In this document: positions 1-7,344 of the stretch, in pieces | Numbering within the stretch: position 1 is the stretch's first letter | Layout of the letters: each line of letters opens with the position of its first letter | Source: Euperipatoides rowelli | Lineage: Eukaryota; Onychophora; Udeonychophora; Euonychophora; Peripatopsidae | Direction: 5' to 3' (one strand) | Length of the DNA: 10,938 bases | Assembly (NCBI GenBank): GCA_003024985.2 | Contig: PXIH01S0001968.1 | The notes under the pieces: generated by a model | The model's database searches: none | What the model was told of the DNA's origin: nothing | Seen by the model: the letters and a program-made list of their open reading frames with translations, nothing else | Made by a program: the position numbers and the translations under genes

Positions 1-90
1 AAATTTAGCATGGGGGGGCATCCCCCCCCCCTAAGATCAAAATTCCCCCTTTGAAATTTAGTATTGAGGGGGAATTCCCCCTTTGACAAA
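1..90. repeat. G/C-run repeat dimer, edge of an interspersed repeat
   Basis: Two diverged copies of one unit of about 53 bp lie head to tail. Both begin AAATTTAG (1-8 and 54-61), continue into a G run, then a C run. The word AATTCCCCCTTTGA occurs at 41-54 and again at 73-86. A run of 7 G (12-18) faces a run of 10 C (22-31) across CAT, so a G:C hairpin is possible. The unit probably continues left of the window. The family is not recognised. Confidence 0.6.
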
Positions 91-129
91 AAATGAAATG
101 CAAGCCCTGTTATACATGCAAGTATTTTT

Positions 130-600
130 AAACTTTGTATCTTTAATCCCTTTGCAAGGGAATAAAATGACAGGGGAATCATAATTTTCCATGACTAAAA
201 TCCTGTAAGACACTTACTTCATAATACACTTACATCCAATGATTATCAGAAATGATCAAATTAACATTTTGACGTCAAAATTACGGAAATTGCTGTGGAT
301 TCCATAATGGTCTATCTAATAATTGATTGACAATTTGCAGTTCCCCTATTTTATCTTAATGCTAAAAAAATTCTTTGTTTGTAAAAAATAATAATATTAA
401 TATTTTAGAAAAATAGAATTTTGATTGAAAATGTGCTGATATCTTTAGGTAATATCTCACATTAAGCACATAACAATGTACGACGAATAAAGAACTGATA
501 AGTTCTGCTATAAATTTCATCACTCTCTAATGCATAAACTGTCATTTATTTATTATGAAGTATGTAAATTACAAATTTGTGTGAATGGATTAAAATGACT
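130..600 (+). repeat. Long local repeat, copy A
   Basis: This is the first of several diverged copies of a non-coding unit. Its head, near 138-170 (ATCTTTAATCC..GGGAATAAAATG), matches copy B near 2203-2232. Its dyad box at 173-190 (GGGGAATCATAATTTTCC), followed by a GACACTTACTTCATA block, matches copy D at 6349-6400, where the words are GGGAAATCATAATTCCCC and GACACTCACTTCATA. A later anchor, TTCCATAATGGTCTATCTAA near 300-320, matches TTCTATAATGGTCGATCTAA near 6497-6516. The GTGCTGATATCTTT word near 433 and the tail near 520-570 also align with copies B and D. No open frame is conserved between copies, so I read it as non-coding. Exact ends are uncertain. Confidence 0.6.
267..280. other. Perfect 14-bp palindrome containing a CRE-like core
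   Basis: TTTTGACGTCAAAA is a perfect palindrome around TGACGTCA, the consensus cAMP-response element bound by CREB/ATF bZIP proteins. It lies inside copy A of the long repeat. The matching places in copies B and D read AAGTCAAAAC and ATGACTAAAAAC, so the full palindrome is not conserved across copies. It may be a chance product of drift. No promoter is visible nearby. Confidence 0.3.
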
Positions 601-1535
601 ATAACCATTGATCTTATGATCCTTTTCCAGAACCATGGTTACATATGGTGAAGATTGAACCTGATATATGATTAGTGCACTTGAGAAAGGCTATTGTGTC
701 TCGGAATGATCATAAAGACTGATTGAAGGGCCTCATAAGGCGGTGATGTTGTTTTTTCATAACGAAAAGTTCTAAATAGATTCATTTTAAAAATATTTCA
801 TATTTAAATATATTCTTAATTTTAGTTTAGCCTAAAATTCTAAACAATTAAATTTTATTTACAAGAAACTAAATTTGGAAATAAGTTTTGGACATGTTTT
901 AGTTAAGCTTTAACAGCCTGTTTCTTCTCCAGTCTAAACATTAAAGTACAATTAATATGTATTGCTTTAAGATCAAACCCTATTATTTTATTATATCCTT
1001 CTTGTACAAAAACATAAAAATAAAATTAATCTTCTGCAGATGACTTGTATTTCTCTTTGATCCCAATAACAAATTACTCTTAATTAACAATGTATTTCCG
1101 AGTGCAATACAAACAAGATTGACATAATTACAGATATTGACCAGCTAATTAGAAACTTAATTACAAAGATCAAATTTTGACTGAGAGGATTTTTTTAAAA
1201 AAAAAATACTTCTAAATGGTTTTACTGTATCTGTTTAAATGTGCTTTTACAAGGGTCAAAATTATAGCTGACCTCTTTCTTGGAAACTATTTGACCCCGG
1301 TTGAAATGATGGGTCATTTTACAGAACAGAAATTTGAAAAGTCCACATGTCTCTCTGCAGAGCAGGAAAACAAATGAGAAAAATACTAAGGATGAATTTC
1401 CAGTCATCATTAAATTGATAAAAGTCAGTAGCCATAGAATCATTTAAAGCAAAGATGTAGCCACTATAAATTTATTTAACTTCAACTTAGAGTATACAAT
1501 TAACAGTATAAATGAAACCATTATATTGTGCAATT
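601..1535. other. AT-rich stretch without a supportable gene
   Basis: There is no long frame, RNA gene or clear repeat here. Splice-acceptor-like sites occur at TTTCTTCTCCAG (near 934), AATCTTCTGCAG (near 1040) and CTCTCTGCAG (near 1362). The last is followed by 28 open codons, beginning SRKTNEKNTKDEF. The segment at 1250-1380 has slightly more G+C than its surroundings and an antisense 73-codon frame with no recognisable motif. I do not call an exon. Confidence 0.5.
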
Positions 1536-1540
1536 AAATT

Positions 1541-1610
1541 AAAGGGAAGGTAAACCCAAGCAATTTGTTATTATATTATTTTGTTAAATTAATTAATATA
1601 ATAAATATCC
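1541..1610 (+). repeat. Left terminal inverted repeat of the MITE-like element
   Basis: It begins AAAGGGAAGGTAAACCC and includes TTGTTAAATTAATTAATATA, which matches the reverse complement of the right arm. The alignment is broken by small indels in the A/T tracts, as expected of an old element. Confidence 0.6.
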
Positions 1611-1685
1611 AAGTGGTATTTCCAGAGGCGTGCTGAGGTCCATTTCTTTGAGGGGGTGTAACCAAAATTTACCAAGTAATATATT

Positions 1686-1702
1686 GGGGGGGGGGGGGGG
1701 GG
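1686..1702 (+). repeat. Run of 17 G
   Basis: An uninterrupted homopolymer of 17 G lies inside the MITE-like element, rare in sequence this AT-rich. It can fold as a G-quadruplex and is prone to slippage, so its length may vary or be misassembled. Confidence 0.9.
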
Positions 1703-2062
1703 CTTTGAATACCCAAGTTATGCACTGTCGGAATGGCTTAAAAAGACTCCCCGGTAAACATGGGTTGTCTTTTCTGGTGCCTTGGGAGTGTTGTGTATGG
1801 GGAAGGTTGATAGTATAGTTATGCATGAATGTTATCAGTTGGGGGTTTGTATGGTTAAATCTCCTCATCCCCAACACAAAAACATTAAAATGAAGAATCA
1901 AGGAGTCAAGAGAAATAACTGATAGCAAAATGGGATCCTATTTAAATTTAATGATAAAATTTCACTTTGATGACATCACGGCTATTAATTTTGTCGTAGA
2001 ACATGGAAAATAATTCAAACTGTCACAATAAATAATCAGCTAATAATAAATAAAAATAACAT

Positions 2063-2154
2063 GGATAATTTATTATTATATTCAGTTAATTTAACAAATT
2101 ATATTTTTTAAAATATGTGTTAACCCCCTCCCACCCCCCCCCACCATGCCCTTT
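2063..2154 (-). repeat. Right terminal inverted repeat of the MITE-like element
   Basis: Read on the minus strand it begins AAAGGGCATGG, passes a G-rich run (minus strand of 2125-2149), then TTGTTAAATTAACTGAATAT, paralleling the left arm. The G-rich run is absent from the left arm. Confidence 0.6.
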
Positions 2155-2194
2155 AAATTACTCTACTTCTGGTAGTATCAATATTTAATTATCA

Positions 2195-2830
2195 GAACGA
2201 AATCTTTAATCCTTTCACTGGGAAATAAAATGTGAGAAAAATTATAAAATTCCCCATGACTGAAAGACATCAGCTTCATAACTGCCTCACATTATCTGTA
2301 CCGGTATAGATAAAGTTATCAAACTTCTAGTTTTCACATTGCTGAAGATAAAGACTAAGTCAAAACATGGAAATTTTTAAAGCTTCCATAATGGGCAATA
2401 TGTCATATGCTAACGGATTGACATATTGTGGTTCTAGTTACTTAACTTTGTGAAAAATAATGTAGCAGAAACAAATATTTTAGTATTGTTATGTCCTTTA
2501 TAAAATATACAGTAAAATAATAGTTAAACATTGATTTAATAAAACATAACTTGACCGGAAACTAGCCAATTGAGCTATATGCTCAAACTTATACATAACA
2601 AATCTAAAGAACTAACAATGTTCTAAAACTAACGCTTAACTAGCAGTGCACACTCTAATTATAGTAAAGCTTGATATAACATAAGTAGAATAAGAATAGT
2701 GATTATTAATGTGTTGATGCTTTATCAATAAAACCGATGACGGAAAAGATCAAATCTCCTATACTTTTGGTCACTTCCTAATGAAAGGATCATAATAACA
2801 ACTTATGAAAGCACAAAAGTAGCTTTAACA
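2195..2830 (+). repeat. Long local repeat, copy B
   Basis: The head near 2203-2232 (ATCTTTAATCC..GGGAAATAAAATG) matches copy A. The box is degraded (about 2236-2260) but keeps AATTCCCCATGAC. The GCTTCCATAATGGGCAATATGTC anchor region near 2382-2404 matches copies A and D. The strongest match is 2701-2725 against 6581-6605, where 23 of 25 bases agree around TTAATGTGTTGAT. It is followed by AAAAGATC and a CACTTCCTAAT word that pairs with CACTTCTTAAT in copy D. Compared with copy D, about 200 bp extra sits between 2450 and 2700. No frame is conserved. Confidence 0.6.
2570..2586. repeat. Small perfect hairpin
   Basis: TTGAGC and GCTCAA form a 6-bp perfect stem around the loop TATAT, inside the extra segment of copy B. 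A near match without the perfect stem, TTGAGCTATATACTC, occurs near 8251-8265. No function is assigned. Confidence 0.5.
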
Positions 2831-3354
2831 GTTGCCATTAATTTTTAGTCATCACTTATAATGTAACAATTTTTTTTTAGAATAATCTATTTCCACAATC
2901 CTTTATTTCATGTACTTTATACTTCTGAATTTCTACTAGTGATACATAACATACTTGCCTACTAAAGTGTAGGAGAGAAAAAAAACACCCAGACCAGAGA
3001 TTGATTTTAAAGTTCCATCAAAGTCAACCCCCCATCCCCATACACAATGATTTATCTACTGACCCGGCCTGACAATGAATTTTGACAGATAAATAGTTAC
3101 ATGTATGGGCCTGTCTGTAGACAAATTGCCTCAATGTGGTCATGTCTTTGGTTGTTCAACATTGTTCATAAACATGTCTGAAGCGATGTTTTATCTGAGC
3201 ATATAAGATATTGTCGCTTGTTGAAGTGATATCAACGATCTACACAAAGAAAATATATGCTCGAGGCAAAACATATTTCCCAAAGAGGTAAATAAGATTT
3301 TTGTTATAGCATATCTTATCAATAAAGAAATTCACTGCAGGTGAAATAAATATT
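2831..3354. other. AT-rich stretch, one imperfect hairpin
   Basis: There is no supportable gene. The best structure is a 39-nt imperfect hairpin at 3181-3219: outer stem AAGCGA/TCGCTT, inner stem TATCT/AGATA, loop GAGCATATA. It is followed by a second dyad, GTTGAAGTGATATCAAC. The hairpin is too short and interrupted for a microRNA precursor. A head of the long repeat might be expected near 3000 to go with the tail at 3355-3520, but I cannot recognise one. Confidence 0.4.
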
Positions 3355-3520
3355 TAAAGGAGATTGATGTTCTGACACATTTTGGCAAAATCTTATATAA
3401 AGTTCATAGATGATACCAATTATGGAGTGAAAGAAAAACCTGAGTCTGCTATTCATTCCATAACTCTATGAAATACATATTGTAATGTATTTATTGAGAA
3501 AGCACAAATAACTCACAACA
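3355..3520 (+). repeat. Tail-only copy of the long local repeat
   Basis: The block CTATTCATTCCATAACTC..TGTATTTATTGAGAAAGCACAAAT (about 3448-3510) aligns with the tail of copy D (GCATTCAGCCACTTCTTAAT..ATTTATTAATATAGCACATAT, 6654-6708). A weaker alignment reaches back to the GATTGATGTTCTGACACATTTT segment. It lies about 680 bp after the equivalent tail of copy B, close to the spacing of about 710 bp between the boxes of copies C2 and D. Confidence 0.45.
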
Positions 3521-3651
3521 ATGTTATAAGGTTAACTTTTAAACTCTCCATCTTTCTACATACAGATAGATGCTTTGAGCCTTAACTAGCTGACAAAATA
3601 ACTATAATAAAAAAACTTAATGTACTTATTTTGACTGTTTCATAGGTGATT

Positions 3652-3930
3652 AAAGTCCAAGGGAAATAATTTTCTCCAAGATAAAAAATCTCAAACACCA
3701 ATTCTAAGTGTGACATCTAATTGAAAAATAAATTCTGAGGAAAATAATTTTTCCCATGGCAAATTACCTGGTATACCAATGCTTGAAAAATAAATTTGGA
3801 GGAAATCATTTTTCCCCATGACACATTATCTGAAACACCAATTCTAAGTGCAGTTTCTAAGTGAAAAATAAAGTGCGAGTAAAATCCTTTTTCCCCATGA
3901 CAAATTATCTGAAACACCAACACTAAAGAA
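3652..3930 (+). repeat. Short tandem array of the dyad-box unit, about 78 bp, four copies
   Basis: Units start at 3652, 3730, 3792 and 3870. Units 1 and 3 are 78 bp. Unit 2 is 62 bp because it lacks the TTCTAAGTGCAGTTTCTAA segment. Unit 4 is cut after ACACCAACACTAAAG. The shared pattern is AAAGTCTGAGGAAATCAT, TTTTCCCCATGACAAATTAT, CTGAAACACCAATTCTAAGT, then a GAAAAATAAA junction. Each contains the GGAAA..TTTCC dyad. The 79-codon antisense frame across it (3717-3956) with repeated ICHG/VSWGK blocks is a translation of these repeats, not evidence for a gene. Confidence 0.8.
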
Positions 3931-4091
3931 TTCAGGCCAAAGCCAAGCGGTTTCACTTAGACTTACAAAATGTTTTTATTCCTAGAATTTTTCTGTAAAC
4001 TTGAGATTTGTATTAAATGTTTTTTCTTATGTATTAAATTGTTGTATTTATTATATATTCAAAAAGTGGATAAATTTGTTTAAAAAAAAAT
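3931..4091. other. Spacer between box units
   Basis: This T-rich and A-rich sequence separates the fourth and fifth box units and ends in an A9 run at 4082-4090. Nothing in it is recognised. The A run next to a repeat start could be a slippage product. Confidence 0.4.
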
Positions 4092-4640
4092 AAAGTCTGA
4101 AGAAAATCATTTTCCCTCGGACAAATTATCTGAAAGACCAATGCTAAATGCAGCTTCTAATTGAAATAACAGTAGAAATCATAAAACTTCCATATTGAAT
4201 ACTACTAATGAAAAAAACTAAATCGAAACCAGGGTCATTTCCATGTTTGCCGTACTGTTCATTCTAATCTACTAAGGTTTGACTTGATGCATCCCTTCTC
4301 GTTCACTTTAGTGTTAAATTGATTTTATGTAAGAGAAAAACATCTTAGATTGAGTGTTTGCATAAAATGTTTTGCTTAACGGTAAAAACTCTTGTAAAAC
4401 ACAGAAAAGTTTCTAAGTGATTGAAAATTTAATTTCTACTATCTACCATTTAGGCTATATCTCACTTAGAAAAGTAACAATAACATATATGCTGGAACAC
4501 TCTAAAAGGGTTAAATCTAATTTAGTTTTAATTACACAATAGTAAAATTTAGTTGCAAGTGTAAGATGAATGCATCTACTGTACCATGAATAGCCACAAT
4601 AAAGATGTTTATTGCTATATTTGTGAAAAATCCAATATTT
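4092..4640 (+). repeat. Long local repeat, copy C1 (begins with a fifth box unit)
   Basis: 4092-4170 is another 78-bp box unit (AAAGTCTGAAGAAAATCATTT, then CAAATTATCTGAAAGACC). The sequence after it aligns with 5716-6245. Anchors are TTTCCATGTTTGCCGTACT with TTTCTATGTCTTTCTGTACT, GTTTGACT, AGAGAAAAACATCTTAGAT with AGAAGAAAAAAATATATTAG, GTGTTTGCAT with GTGTTTACAT, TTTTGCTTAACGG with TTTTACTTAATGG, and CCACAATAAAGATG with CCACAATAATAATG. Identity is moderate and indels are many. The 80-codon antisense frame at 4455-4697 has no recognised motif and no counterpart in the other copies. Confidence 0.55.
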
Positions 4641-5311
4641 AACTGACATTACAACAAAATTCCCAATAGATACATACCCATCATACAAAAGAAACAAATT
4701 TATTAATTTTCAATTGTTTGTTTGTCATGGGATTTTTATAGTTCAAAATGACATCTTTGCAATTACAACCAGATTTTAAATTGGCAGACAAGCGTCTCAA
4801 ACTGTCAATTTTGCACAGAAAAGATCAATGTGAGGTTGTCAAATTATCCTAAAGATATTACAACTGGTCTTCAGATTCAATAATATCAGACTTAGAAGAT
4901 TTCGTTCTACCTCATGTCAAAGATACCTCACTAAAATCAATTTATCTTTATAAAACAGTTTACCAAGAGAAAGAATAAACCCATTAAGAAATCAGATATT
5001 GTAATTAATTATGTCATAATNAATCTTTTTTTTTTTTTTTTGATTTTTCAATATAAAGATTTTTTTTTCTTTAAAACATTAGAAAGACTGCAACAAAGAA
5101 ATTTGAATATTAGCTGTTGTAAGATTGTTGGTTGTTTTTTTTTACATTGTTTTGAAGAATAAAAAATTTAAAGGTCAAAATATATAGACCTGAAAAATCA
5201 GGTAATGACAGCATTATCATGAAATGGAATTAAAAGAAATTAAATATAGCAAATAATCTAATAAATAATCCTTTTGATTAGAAATTTAGAACGAGCAATT
5301 TAATGAAAATC
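4641..5311. other. AT-rich stretch with one ambiguous base and a T run
   Basis: No gene is visible. Position 5021 is an N, and a run of 16 T follows at 5026-5041. Both point to local sequencing or assembly uncertainty. From about 5220 the sequence becomes extremely A/T-rich and grades into the minisatellite. Confidence 0.6.
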
Positions 5312-5560
5312 ATAATTAACAAACTAATAAATTATTGTCGTTAATAATGATTGGTCATTGACTGAAATTTCATAAGTAATCATGATTGGCAATCTAAAGA
5401 ATCATAATCTTATGAGTGATTGATTTGCAATCGAAAAATCAGCTAATCATTGTGATTAACAAAGTAGGCCTAATGATTTAACACTTTGAATAAAATTATA
5501 ATGGAGTGACTGTCGTGATTTGTAATCTAATCGTTAATTGTTGTGATTAACAATCGAATG
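5312..5560 (+). repeat. Degenerate A/T minisatellite, unit about 33 bp
   Basis: The motif TGATTNNCAATCKAA recurs with decay, with cores near 5314 (AATTAACAAACTAA), 5348 (TGATTGGTCATTGA), 5383 (TGATTGGCAATCTAA), 5420 (TGATTTGCAATCGAA), 5453 (TGATTAACAAAGTAG), 5474, 5516 (TGATTTGTAATCTAA) and 5544 (TGATTAACAATCGAA). Spacing is mostly 28-38 bp. The cores are rich in ATTA/TAAT. It lies between copies C1 and C2 of the long repeat and is not seen in the other copies. Confidence 0.6.
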
Positions 5561-5631
5561 AGCAAATGTTTTTAATAATAATGTAATGAATAATTGCTAA
5601 GATTTGTGTGATATTACCCTTCAAAGTGGTT

Positions 5632-6245
5632 GAAGTGTATGGGAAATCATTTTTCCAAACAAAAATCAAGCCTAGCACCAATTCTAAGTGTAGCCTAACT
5701 TCTAATTGAGAAAAACAAACAAAGTCAGGAACATGTAGTTTCTATGTCTTTCTGTACTAATAAATCTGATAACAGATTAGTTTGACTCAGATCTTCTCTT
5801 CTCAGCTTAACGTGGAGTTATGTCTTCCATGAGAAGAAAAAAATATATTAGAAAGCTAAGCACAGTGTTTACATATGGCCTACTATAGTGTAGATATTTT
5901 ACTTAATGGACTATACAAGCATACATGTCAACAAATCAGTTAAGGCAGTTCAACAGAATAAATTGAATGGTAGATTAGTAGGTATGATTTTTATGTACAA
6001 AATGCAATAAAGATGACATAAGTTACCTTATTTTTTTAAATGTCAAGTACGTTAAATTGTTTTTAAATAGTCTCTTCAATCGGTAAAACCAAACGGTAGT
6101 AATTCCACCCAATTTTATTTTACAAATAATGTTCTGAATTTCATTGTAAGAAAAGGAAATCTAACTTAGCTTTGTTTTAAAACATTTAGCTTTTAACTCA
6201 GTCATATGTATATATATCTGTCCACAATAATAATGTTCATTAGAC
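5632..6245 (+). repeat. Long local repeat, copy C2
   Basis: It starts with a box unit (GGGAAATCATTTTTCC at 5641, then AGCACCAATTCTAAGTGTAG) matching the 3652-3930 array. It then parallels 4171-4640 through several anchors, including GTTTGACT, GTGTTTACAT and CCACAATAATAATG. The offset from copy C1 is about 1.54 kb. Copy D follows within about 80 bp. Confidence 0.6.
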
Positions 6246-6321
6246 ATTGACTGAAATATATAGCCGATCACTCTCATTTCACTCATGTTAAAATGGCGTT
6301 TCTGTGCTTGATGTGATAAAT

Positions 6322-6730
6322 TAACCCTTTGCTAAGAAACACAGTCCAAGGGAAATCATAATTCCCCGTGAATATGAGTCTGAGACACTCACTTCATAGC
6401 AGCATTGCATTCAGTAAAAAACACAAATTGTCAACTTCCTATTTTGAGGACTGCTTAAGAAAAAGGAATGACTAAAAACACAGGAATTACCGTGGCTTCT
6501 ATAATGGTCGATCTAACAATGGCTAGACATGATCAGTTCTCATTGTTGTGAAAGAGAAAAATATCATAGATGAGGATGGAGATTGTTAATGTGTTGATAC
6601 TTTATGCTAATATCATAAAGCATAAAGATAAAAAGAAAAGATCTTATCTATTTAGCATTCAGCCACTTCTTAATATACAGATAATATATTTATTAATATA
6701 GCACATATTGTGTGTATCCGAGGGAATAAA
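6322..6730 (+). repeat. Long local repeat, copy D
   Basis: This is the cleanest copy. Box GGGAAATCATAATTCCCC at 6350-6367 is followed by a TCTGAGACACTCACTTCATA block, GGAATTACCGTGGCTTCTAT (6482-6501), ATAATGGTCGATCTAAC, AGAGAAAAATATCATAGATG, then the TTAATGTGTTGATACTTTAT anchor and the CACTTCTTAAT tail. It aligns with copy A across its head and with copy B across its second half. The box lies 709 bp after the box of copy C2. Confidence 0.65.
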
Positions 6731-6758
6731 TTAGCACAACCATTTCTTTCATTTGCAG

Positions 6759-6927
6759 AGTTTCTGAAACATACAAAGAGAAAAGGGCCTCAACAGCGCT
6801 TGAATCAAATCTGAGATTCATGGGTGTGAACAGTTTCATGACTGATTTCCTTGGAAATTTTCTTAATTGCATTCTTTACGAGATTAGTAGGCTACCATTC
6901 AAGCATAACTTTTTTCATGAGCATTGA
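6759..6927 (+). other. Weak candidate terminal exon (open frame behind an acceptor-like site)
   Basis: TTTCTTTCATTTGCAG ends at 6758 and resembles a splice acceptor. From 6760 one frame stays open for 55 codons to TGA at 6925-6927. The peptide starts VSETYKEKRASTALESNLRF and contains FLGNFLNCILYEI. The frame is actually open from 6730, so the acceptor does not mark where coding potential starts. I recognise no domain. At this base composition several frames of 65 codons are expected by chance in 11 kb, so I do not call a gene. Confidence 0.12.
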
Positions 6928-7149
6928 AAATTATTTTTAGATTTTACATTTGGCTTGATTTAGTGTTTTGTCTTTCAAGATTTAATTGATTAACAATAAA
7001 AATGAAAATTTTAGCATTTTTACACTAATTACAACTTGTACCAGAAGCACGAGAGGAAAAGAGAAACATATTTTGCACCAAGATATATTTTTGGTGTTAA
7101 AAAAAATCTAAATTCTGGCAACAAGAAATAATTGTTTTAGCAAACCTGA

Positions 7150-7339
7150 TGGCCAAATTTGACAAATGATATGGGGCGCATTTTTAATGACTCAGCCAGC
7201 TTTGCCAAGAGAGAAAAACCAACTTTAAAAAATATACGGCAGACCCAGCAGTGCATATCATGTAAGAAATGTCATGTGTGTAGTCTTTGTTGGTCTCTTC
7301 GACCATCAAAAGGGCAGACGAACCGGGAGAGCAATTGAT
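7150..7339 (+). other. Weak candidate coding remnant with a Cys cluster, locally higher G+C
   Basis: One frame is open for 62 codons between TGA at 7147 and TGA at 7337. It includes KREKPTLKNIRQTQQ followed by CISCKKCHVCSLCW, a C-x2-C-x2-C-x2-C pattern. A second frame over the same bases is open for 37 codons at 7229-7339 (it contains VFVGLFDHQKGRR). A donor-like CAT/GTAAGA lies at 7258-7266, inside the first frame. The segment is clearly richer in G+C than its flanks. It could be a decayed element fragment, an exon or chance. No family is recognised. Confidence 0.15.
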
Positions 7340-7344
7340 TGAAT

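Larger units (their letters stand above)
1541..2154. mobile_element. MITE-like non-autonomous DNA transposon with long imperfect TIRs
   Basis: The left end (AAAGGGAAGGTAAACCC.. to about 1610) and the reverse complement of the right end (2063-2154) align as imperfect terminal inverted repeats of 70-90 bp. They share AAAGGG at the tip and the inner block TTGTTAAATTAA followed by ATATAATAATAAAT-type sequence. The right arm is longer because of a C-rich insertion (2125-2149) and A/T slippage. Flanks fit a 5-bp target duplication AAATT (1536-1540 and 2155-2159). The same bases can also be read as TTAA (1539-1542 and 2153-2156) with AGGG tips, so the superfamily cannot be fixed. The interior codes for nothing convincing; the 111-codon antisense frame at 1593-1928 runs across the G run. 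It separates copies A and B of the long repeat. Confidence 0.65.

Noticed and set aside
1222-1443. 73-codon antisense hydrophobic frame
   Set aside because: Length is within chance expectation at this composition, with no motif and no supporting splice or start context.
1593-1928. 111-codon antisense frame, with a proline run, and a 62-codon sense frame (1630-1818) over the same region
   Set aside because: Both run through the 17-G homopolymer inside the MITE-like element. The proline/glycine run is its translation and no domain is visible.
3717-3956. 79-codon antisense frame with internally repeated ICHG blocks
   Set aside because: It is the reverse-strand translation of the box array with a unit of about 78 bp. 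The periodicity is that of the DNA repeat.
4081-4100. A9 run followed by ATAAAG, as a possible retroposon poly(A) tail
   Set aside because: No retroposon body, promoter boxes or target duplication next to it, and homopolymers are common here.
4455-4697. 80-codon antisense frame
   Set aside because: Not conserved in the parallel repeat copy at 5990-6245; no motif.
5970-5990. TAGATTAGTAGGTATGATT, faintly like a let-7 mature sequence
   Set aside because: The let-7 seed does not match and there is no complementary arm for a precursor hairpin.
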